Below, piece after piece: positions 58,931 to 64,000 of a stretch of 64,000 bases of DNA. Made by a program: the position numbers and the translations under genes. A model generated the notes under the pieces. It had not been told where the DNA came from. It saw only the letters and a list, made by a program, of their open reading frames with translations, and searched no databases. The stretch is from Neoroseomonas terrae (GTDB taxonomy: Bacteria > Pseudomonadota > Alphaproteobacteria > Acetobacterales > Acetobacteraceae). Location of the stretch: positions 62,001-126,000 of the forward strand of contig NZ_JAAEDI010000018.1 in NCBI RefSeq assembly GCF_018129025.1, in the 5' to 3' direction. How positions within the stretch are numbered: position 1 is the first letter of the stretch; the number at the start of each line of letters is the position of its first letter.

Positions 58931-59917
58931 TCAGTGCACGCCACCATGCCGGCGGGCGGCAGCATGCGCGGTTTCGGACGGTGTCTCGCCGAAGACGCTG
59001 CGGTAGGCACCGGCAAAGCGGCCCAGATGCCAGAAGCCGAAATCCAGCGCCGCCGTCTTCACCAGGATGGGCGCACTGTCGCCATGCTCCATCAGCACCC
59101 GGTTCACCTGGTTGAGCCGCCGCAGCAGCAGGTAGCGCTGCAGGCTCATGCCGTAGACGGCCGAGAAAGCCTCGGCCAGCGTGCGCTCCGACACGCCGAG
59201 CGCCGCGCCGACCTCGGCCGTGTAGATCGCATGGCCGAGGCGCGCGCGCAGATACTCCTCCGCCTCGGAGACGAGCCGGACGCGGCGGCCGAGGCGCAGG
59301 TTCCTGTGCCAGCCTTCGCGAATCTCGCCACAGGCTCGGGCGAAGTAGTGCGCCAGCTCATCGCGCAGAGCCGCTGCGACCGAGCCCACGGACAGGCGAT
59401 CCGGATCGTTCCATGCGACGTCCTCGAGCGCGGTCGAGAAGCGTCTGAGCTGCGGCACGCGACGCAGCACGTCGCGCAGCGGGGCGAAGCTGCCGCCCGA
59501 TGCCACCTCGGTGCCGTGCGCCAGGCCGGAGAAATGTGCTTCGGGAACGACGAGAGCCGACCATCGCTGGGGCATCGGCGTGACGGCGAGAAGCTCGGAA
59601 CCGCCTCGCAGCAGGACGCCGGTATGCTCGAAATCCCCCCAGCCATTCACCCGCAGGCCCTGCCCGACGCGCCCGTTGGGCAGCAGGATGACGGCACGTT
59701 CCGGCAGCACCGTGCCGCGCACGACATGCGCGCCGTCGACGGCGGCCTGGAAATGCATCCCGCCGAGCTGCACGACAGTCAGGCGCCCGGCATACTGTGC
59801 CCGGTCGGCGAGGGATTGGTATTCAACGCTGGCGTCCTTCTGCGCCGCCGCCATCTCGTCCGGCGTGCTGAACGCCGCCGACCATGTCTGCGCGACGGCC
59901 CGCGCGGCACTGTCCAT
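58931..59917 (-). CDS. AraC family transcriptional regulator
   Basis: A 328-aa regulator with a C-terminal AraC-type double helix-turn-helix (about 230-328). The landmark residues are VGAALGVSERTLAEAFSAVY in the first HTH, then SLQRYLLLRRLNQVNRVL, and in the second TAALDFGFWHLGRFAGAYRSVFGETPSE (seen here as FGFWHLGRFAGAYRSVFG). The N-terminal part is like the AraC-binding-like domain (FEHTGVLLRGGSELL). The start is ATG 59917. It is divergent from the outer-membrane protein gene with 146 bases between, so it probably controls the OMP/DUF1254 unit (inference). Confidence 0.9.
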   Translation of the reverse strand: MDSAARAVAQTWSAAFSTPDEMAAAQKDASVEYQSLADRAQYAGRLTVVQLGGMHFQAAVDGAHVVRGTVLPERAVILLPNGRVGQGLRVNGWGDFEHTGVLLRGGSELLAVTPMPQRWSALVVPEAHFSGLAHGTEVASGGSFAPLRDVLRRVPQLRRFSTALEDVAWNDPDRLSVGSVAAALRDELAHYFARACGEIREGWHRNLRLGRRVRLVSEAEEYLRARLGHAIYTAEVGAALGVSERTLAEAFSAVYGMSLQRYLLLRRLNQVNRVLMEHGDSAPILVKTAALDFGFWHLGRFAGAYRSVFGETPSETAHAAARRHGGVH

Positions 59918-60063
59918 CTCGATCCCTCTTCCTGGAGAGCGCCCGGCGGCGCTCAAGATATCGTGCCCAAGCCGATCCTGCACCTTGCCGAATCCGGCCA
60001 TCCTTTTCGTCTGGATGGCACCCGGCCGCGGCACGCAGACTCCCCCCGACGGGGGATGGATTC

Positions 60064-60840
60064 ATGCGACACCTTCATGGATGGGCCGCGGCCGCGATGC
60101 TGGTTGCCTGCGGAGCGGGTACGGCCCGGGGCGAGGAGCCCGGCTGGAGCTTCGCGGTCACGCCGTATGTCTGGATGGCCGGCATCGGCGGCGAGGCCAC
60201 GCTGCGCGGGCGCGCACTCGATGGCGCCAGAACAGAGCGTGTCGTCGGCACCACCGCCGATTTCGGCGACGTGCTCGGCAATCTCAAGATGGCCTTCATG
60301 GGTGCGGCGGAGGCGCGCTACGGCCGCTTCGCCCTGCTCGCGGACCTGCTGTACCTCGACCTCGAGAACGGCATCTCCACGCCGCGCGACCGGCTGTACG
60401 CCGGGGGCAGCGCCTCCGTGCGGACGACGGGGGCCGGGTTCGTCGCCATGGTCCGGCCCGTCGATGAGACGGCATGGTCATTGGATGCAGGAGCGGGCGT
60501 GCGGCCATGGTGGGTCGACACCAAGCTGCGGCTGAATCCCGGGCTGGCGCAGGGGCGCACCATCGGCAGTTCGGTGAACTGGACCGACCCGGTGATCGCC
60601 CTGCGCGGCCGGGTGCGCCTCTCCGAACAGGTCAGCCTAACGGCTTACGGGGATGTCGGCGGCTTTGGCGTGGGCTCGAACCTGACGTGGCAGGTGATCG
60701 GTTCCGTCGATTGGCAACCCGATGACTGGCTCGTGCTGCGCGCGGGCTGGCGCTACCTCTCCTTTGATTTCGGCAATGCCTCCAGCAGCCTGAACCTCGC
60801 GATCAGCGGGCCGATCATCGGGGCAAGTTTTCGCTTCTGA
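60064..60840 (+). CDS. Outer-membrane beta-barrel protein (OmpW/porin-like)
   Basis: A 258-aa exported protein. The signal peptide is HGWAAAAMLVACGAGTARG, followed by strands such as WSFAVTPYVWMAGIGGEATL, FALLADLLYLDLENG and VSLTAYGDVGGFGVGSNLTW. It ends IGASFRF with a terminal F, as in barrel proteins. The pattern of aromatic residues and the GWRYLSFDFG segment fit a family of eight- or ten-stranded barrels found next to DUF1254 genes, but I do not know a name. The start is ATG 60064 (GGGGATGGATTC). It is the first gene after the divergent AraC regulator, and the DUF1254 gene follows by 145 bases. Confidence 0.82.
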   Translation: MRHLHGWAAAAMLVACGAGTARGEEPGWSFAVTPYVWMAGIGGEATLRGRALDGARTERVVGTTADFGDVLGNLKMAFMGAAEARYGRFALLADLLYLDLENGISTPRDRLYAGGSASVRTTGAGFVAMVRPVDETAWSLDAGAGVRPWWVDTKLRLNPGLAQGRTIGSSVNWTDPVIALRGRVRLSEQVSLTAYGDVGGFGVGSNLTWQVIGSVDWQPDDWLVLRAGWRYLSFDFGNASSSLNLAISGPIIGASFRF

Positions 60841-60985
60841 CCTGCGGCGCGGCGGCTGCGGGAAATGGACAGGGTTTCCGGTCGCGGCCCGCAGGCCGCC
60901 CCGCTAGACCATGCGCGCCACGCCGGCAGCCGCGCGCCGTGGCGGTCGCGGAACGCCGGATCGATACCAAGGGAGCGCCCTTCCA

Positions 60986-62431
60986 ATGGCACGCATCACC
61001 AGGCGCGGCCTCACGGCCGCCGGCTTCGCCGCACCCCTTCTCGCCCGTCCGGGCATGGCCACGGCACAACCGTCGGAAATGCAACCGGGCGATGCGGCCG
61101 ACGCCGCCCGGATCGCGATGGACGCCTATCTCTACGGCTACTCGCTGATCACGACGGAAGTGACGCGCGTCCAGATGTCGAACGTGCCGGAGCTGCGCGG
61201 CCTGCAGGCGCCGATGGGTCAGTTCCTGAACATCCGGCGCTACCCGCCGGCGGATTACCGCGGCGTCTCCGCCCCGAACGCGGACACGCTCTACTCGCTC
61301 GCCTGGGTCGATCTCGGCTCGGGGCCAGTGGTCTTCTCCCATCCCGACATGGGCGGCCGGTACTTCCTGTTCCCGATGTACAGCCTGTGGATGCCGGTCG
61401 TGGAATCGCCCGGCCGCCGTACCACCGGCGGACGCGCGGCGAACTTCCTGATCACCCCTCCGGATTGGTCGGGCGAGCTGCCGGCGGGAATGCGGCAGAT
61501 CAGGTCGCCGACGCGCTACCTGGTGATCCTCGGCCGTACCTATGCCGACGGCACCGATGCCGACTACGCCGCCGTGAATGAACTGCAGAACCAGTACAGG
61601 CTGACCCCGCTGTCGGCGTTCGGCAGACCGTTCACCTACGAAGCGCCGCCGGTCGACCCGAACCCCGGCTTCAGCATGACGGACAAGCCGCAATCGGTGA
61701 TCCTGGGGATGTCGGCAGAGGAATACTTCAGCCGCATGGCCCGCCTGATGGGCAGCGCCGCGCCACCCGCAGCGGAGGATGCGGCGATGATCGCGCGCAT
61801 GGCGCGCATCGGCATCGTGCCGGGCCAGCCCTTCGAGGCCGCGAAGCAGAGCGCCGTCGTGCAGGAGGCGCTGCGCGACCTGCCGCGACGCGCCCTCGCC
61901 ACGATCGAGGCGAACCGGGCCGCGATGGGCACCAATGTGAATGGGTGGATCATCACGAAAGGGCTCGGCCGCTACGGCACCGACTACATGAAGCGCGCCC
62001 TGGTCGCGGCCTTCGGCTGGCCTGCGAATCTCGAGGATGATGCGGTCTATCCCTACGCGACGGTGGATAGCGAAGGCCGGCCGCTGGACGGGGCGAACCG
62101 CTACACGCTGACCTTCGCGGCCGGGCAGACGCCGCAGGTCAATGCCTTCTGGTCGATCACGATGTACGAGATCGACCAGGGCTGGTGGTTCGTGCCGAAC
62201 CCGCTGAACAAGTTCACCGTCAGCCCGCGCAACAATCTCAAGACGAATGCGGATGGCTCGACGACGCTGTACTTCCAGCGCGAGTCACCGGGCGCGGAGC
62301 GGGAAAGCAATTGGCTGCCGGCGCCCGCCGGCGCGTTCATCCCGATGATGCGGATGTACTGGCCGAAGACTGAAGCGCCATCGATCCTGAACGGATCATG
62401 GGCACCGCCTGCGATCCGGCGCATCGGGTGA
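60986..62431 (+). CDS. DUF1254/DUF1214 domain exported protein
   Basis: A 481-aa exported protein. The signal peptide has a twin-arginine pattern (ITRRGLTAAGFAAPLLARP). The DUF1254 part (about 50-180) contains DAYLYGYSLITTEVTRVQMS, APNADTLYSLAWVDLGSGPV, and then YFLFPMYSLWMPVVESPGRR. The DUF1214 part (about 340-460) contains RYTLTFAAGQTPQVNAFWSI and FTVSPRNNLKTNADGSTTLY. These are the standard family blocks. The biochemical role is not established. It follows an OMP gene and a divergent AraC regulator, so the three may form one regulated unit. The start is ATG 60986 (CAAGGGAGCG upstream). Confidence 0.92.
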   Translation: MARITRRGLTAAGFAAPLLARPGMATAQPSEMQPGDAADAARIAMDAYLYGYSLITTEVTRVQMSNVPELRGLQAPMGQFLNIRRYPPADYRGVSAPNADTLYSLAWVDLGSGPVVFSHPDMGGRYFLFPMYSLWMPVVESPGRRTTGGRAANFLITPPDWSGELPAGMRQIRSPTRYLVILGRTYADGTDADYAAVNELQNQYRLTPLSAFGRPFTYEAPPVDPNPGFSMTDKPQSVILGMSAEEYFSRMARLMGSAAPPAAEDAAMIARMARIGIVPGQPFEAAKQSAVVQEALRDLPRRALATIEANRAAMGTNVNGWIITKGLGRYGTDYMKRALVAAFGWPANLEDDAVYPYATVDSEGRPLDGANRYTLTFAAGQTPQVNAFWSITMYEIDQGWWFVPNPLNKFTVSPRNNLKTNADGSTTLYFQRESPGAERESNWLPAPAGAFIPMMRMYWPKTEAPSILNGSWAPPAIRRIG

Positions 62432-62439
62432 AGCAGACC

Positions 62440-62465
62440 CCGATCAGGTGGAACCGGCTGATCGG
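62440..62465. repeat. 26-bp imperfect palindrome (copy 2 of a pair)
   Basis: CCGATCAGGTGG (62440-62451), AA, CCGGCTGATCGG (62454-62465). It matches the perfect palindrome at 43072-43097 except at two positions in the centre of the arms and begins nine bases after the DUF1254 stop. Both copies follow a stop codon closely. Confidence 0.7.
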
Positions 62466-62678
62466 TTGAGATCCCCGCGAAGGCAAAGGTCCGGCGCTGC
62501 GCCTGCGCGCCGGAGCCGCCGTTGCGCCACGCTGCCACGACGCATTCCCCACCCGCGCAGCCGCCAGGGGCAACCGTCCGACGCGTGTTCATGGGCTTTC
62601 CGCTTGCGCGGGTCGCATCGCCTGTGGCTGCCTTGCCGAACCTTGCAAATGCCAAGTCCAACCGAGCAGGAGGCTTGC

Positions 62679-63161
62679 ATGAAAGCGATGGTATCTGCGG
62701 TTTCCCTCGCGGCAATCGGCTGCTTCATCGCGGGAACGGCGATGGCGCAGACCACGAACCACGCTCAGGCCGACCACCGCACCTTTACGCCCCAGGCCAT
62801 CACCTGGTCGGCAGGTCCGCCTTCACTGCCACGCGGCGCGCAGGCTGCCCTGCTGTTCGGCGATCCCTCCAAGGAAGGGCCGTTCGTACTGCGGCTGCGG
62901 TTCCCGGACGGGTATCTGGTCCCGCCCCATCGGCACGGCGGGGCGGAGATACTGACCGTCATATCGGGGACCTTCGCACTCGGCGCCGGAGAGAACGCCT
63001 CCATGGGTGAAGTGACGCGGCTGACCGCCGGCAGCTTCACGGCGATGCCGGCGAACATGCCCCACTTCGCCCGCGCCGAGGGGGACACGGTCGTGCAGCT
63101 CAACAGTATCGGGCCCTGGACCATCACCTACGTCAATCCGGGCGACGATCCGCGGCGTTAG
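62679..63161 (+). CDS. Exported cupin-domain protein
   Basis: A 160-aa protein with a signal peptide (MKAMVSAVSLAAIGCFIAGT, cleaved after AMA-Q). The cupin motif is visible: LVPPHRHGGAEILTVISGTF with metal-binding histidines and a glutamate, then GSFTAMPANMPHFARAEGDT with a later histidine. It is a single-domain periplasmic cupin resembling ChrR-like or DUF4437-like proteins. The start ATG 62679 has AGCAGGAGG before it. It lies 247 bases after the DUF1254 gene, with a palindromic repeat in the gap. The substrate is unknown. Confidence 0.87.
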   Translation: MKAMVSAVSLAAIGCFIAGTAMAQTTNHAQADHRTFTPQAITWSAGPPSLPRGAQAALLFGDPSKEGPFVLRLRFPDGYLVPPHRHGGAEILTVISGTFALGAGENASMGEVTRLTAGSFTAMPANMPHFARAEGDTVVQLNSIGPWTITYVNPGDDPRR

Positions 63162-63286
63162 TGAACCGGGCGCCAAGGCGCACTTCATTCGCGCCGCGCG
63201 GTCGCCAGCGCGCGACGTTCGTTCGACGTGCGCGCCGGACCGTGGTGGAGACCTCCGCACGGCTGGGACGTGGTGTGCAGCAGGGC

Positions 63287-63415
63287 CTAGCGATTTCGGA
63301 ACAGAAGCGCGAAGTGACTCGCATTGATGTAGCCGACCTCGCGCGCGGCCTTAGCCACGGACGTGCTCCGCTCCCTATGCGCGAACATGCAGCCGGATAC
63401 AGGCCAGCCACTCAT
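63287..63415 (-). pseudogene. AraC-family regulator remnant
   Basis: A short minus-strand piece reading CMFAHRERSTSVAKAAREVG then YINASHFALLFRNR, followed by TAG. This is the end of an AraC-type DNA-binding domain (family pattern SVAEAAxxVGYxxxSHFxxxFRxxFG) cut off by a stop two residues after FRNR. The piece before it (FAHRER, where the family has VFGYLHERRM and about ten more residues) shows an internal deletion. No full regulator can be read upstream in any frame, so the gene is degraded. It lies 125 bases after the cupin gene, convergent to it. Confidence 0.65.
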
Positions 63416-63587
63416 TGACAGTAGTGTACAAACTGCGGCCGCAAAGGGCTTATTCGGCGGAGACCGCTGCGCCGCCGCCTCGATGGCATCCATGGCGGTG
63501 CGGTGCCGTTCAAGGCGAGTGAGCTGCGGTGTGCTGACCCGCCGCGCCGTGCAACGCGGTGCATCGAAACCAGGCGAACCCCATGAC

Positions 63588-63839
63588 TTACGCCGCCATT
63601 CCCGCACCGGCTTCTATTTCAGTCCAGTCCAGGCGGGGGGGTTTCTGCGAGCCGTTGAACACGCCCTGCAGCTCAAGCCATACCAGAAGGTAACGCTCGA
63701 CCTGCGGCTGCCGCAATTGCTCCAGCCTCCGTTGAGGCCCCCCGCCGGGAAACGCCACCAAGGCGAATTTTTCGCCGTTTCCCACTTGGAATAAATTGTT
63801 ATCGGATCCGACTCTAATAATTTCGATCGGCGCCGTCAT
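63588..63839 (-). CDS. Hypothetical protein at right edge
   Basis: An 83-codon frame starting MTAPIEIIRVGSDNNLFQVG and continuing EKFALVAFPGGGPQRRLEQL. It looks more protein-like than chance frames in this GC-rich DNA: hydrophobic strands alternate with charged turns, and codon use is less GC-extreme (AAT, ATT, TTA). GAAGGA lies nine bases before the ATG at 63839. No family is recognised. A longer reading starts at 63938. The lower GC of this right edge may mean foreign DNA. Confidence 0.4.
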   Translation of the reverse strand: MTAPIEIIRVGSDNNLFQVGNGEKFALVAFPGGGPQRRLEQLRQPQVERYLLVWLELQGVFNGSQKPPRLDWTEIEAGAGMAA

Positions 63840-64000
63840 GACACGCGATCCTTCTTTCATCAGCGCGAGAGCGTACGCTCCCCGATGAGAAGAAGGCAGA
63901 AAAACGGCGGACCAGCACTCAGCCGCTTCGTCTGCCACTGACTATCCCGACCCGCACCAATTGATATCGCAGCGCTTTCGCTCTTTTGCTTAAGCGTGCA
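63840..64000. other. Lower-GC right edge of the window
   Basis: The last 160 bases are clearly less GC-rich than the rest, with patches such as AAGAAGGCAGAAAAACGG and CTCTTTTGCTTAAG. They may hold the upstream part of the edge gene, its promoter or the start of an acquired segment that continues outside the window. Nothing definite can be called. Confidence 0.3.

Overview
The window is about 70% GC and reads as chromosomal DNA of an alphaproteobacterium, most likely Acetobacteraceae close to Roseomonas (inference). The reasons are the gene order cytochrome oxidase subunit III - DUF983 - SURF1 - (insert) - threonine synthase - M16 peptidase, the many Bug-type tricarboxylate receptors, a TAXI-TRAP transporter, and a high-GC dispersed stem-loop repeat. 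I found no rRNA, tRNA, CRISPR array, insertion sequence or prophage.

Region by region. 1-10.8 kb: respiratory-chain genes (coxC, DUF983, SURF1), an M32 carboxypeptidase, a WcbI-like gene on the other strand, thrC, an M16 peptidase, a PmbA/TldE-like protein and bifunctional hldE. 10.9-16.9 kb: a DUF1311 protein, a Bug receptor, a CaiB-type CoA-transferase, then an overlapping three-gene operon of two paralogous lipoproteins and a beta-barrel protein. 17-26 kb: serA, a tiny membrane protein, a TAXI-TRAP operon in which the permease frame runs unbroken into a family-3 (amino-acid type) binding protein followed by a second such protein, a family-5 peptide-binding protein and a YopT-like cysteine protease. 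26-37 kb: RidA-like protein, a LysE exporter with a damaged start, DUF4139 protein, OmpA-like protein, cytochrome b561, a DUF429-like protein, a phosphoesterase, ketopantoate reductase, a creatininase-family amidase, a STAS-like protein and an M20 amidohydrolase.

37-45 kb: a complete tripartite tricarboxylate transporter (receptor, TctB, TctA) closed by a terminator, a hotdog thioesterase, a GDP-mannose pyrophosphorylase/phosphomannose isomerase and a nucleotide-sugar dehydrogenase (surface polysaccharide precursors), then upp. 45-57 kb: a VOC protein, a class-III aminotransferase, a large AsmA-like protein divergent from glnE, bcp, two tandem J-domain-like proteins and two convergent orphan Bug receptors. 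57-64 kb: a second M20 amidohydrolase, an AraC regulator divergent from an outer-membrane protein and a DUF1254 protein, a cupin, and a degraded region at the right edge with an AraC remnant.

The strongest points for follow-up are the permease/binding-protein continuous frame (19621-22545), the C58 protease (25480-26139), the lipoprotein/barrel operon (14305-16675), the tandem J-like proteins (53837-55017) and the five-copy double-hairpin repeat.
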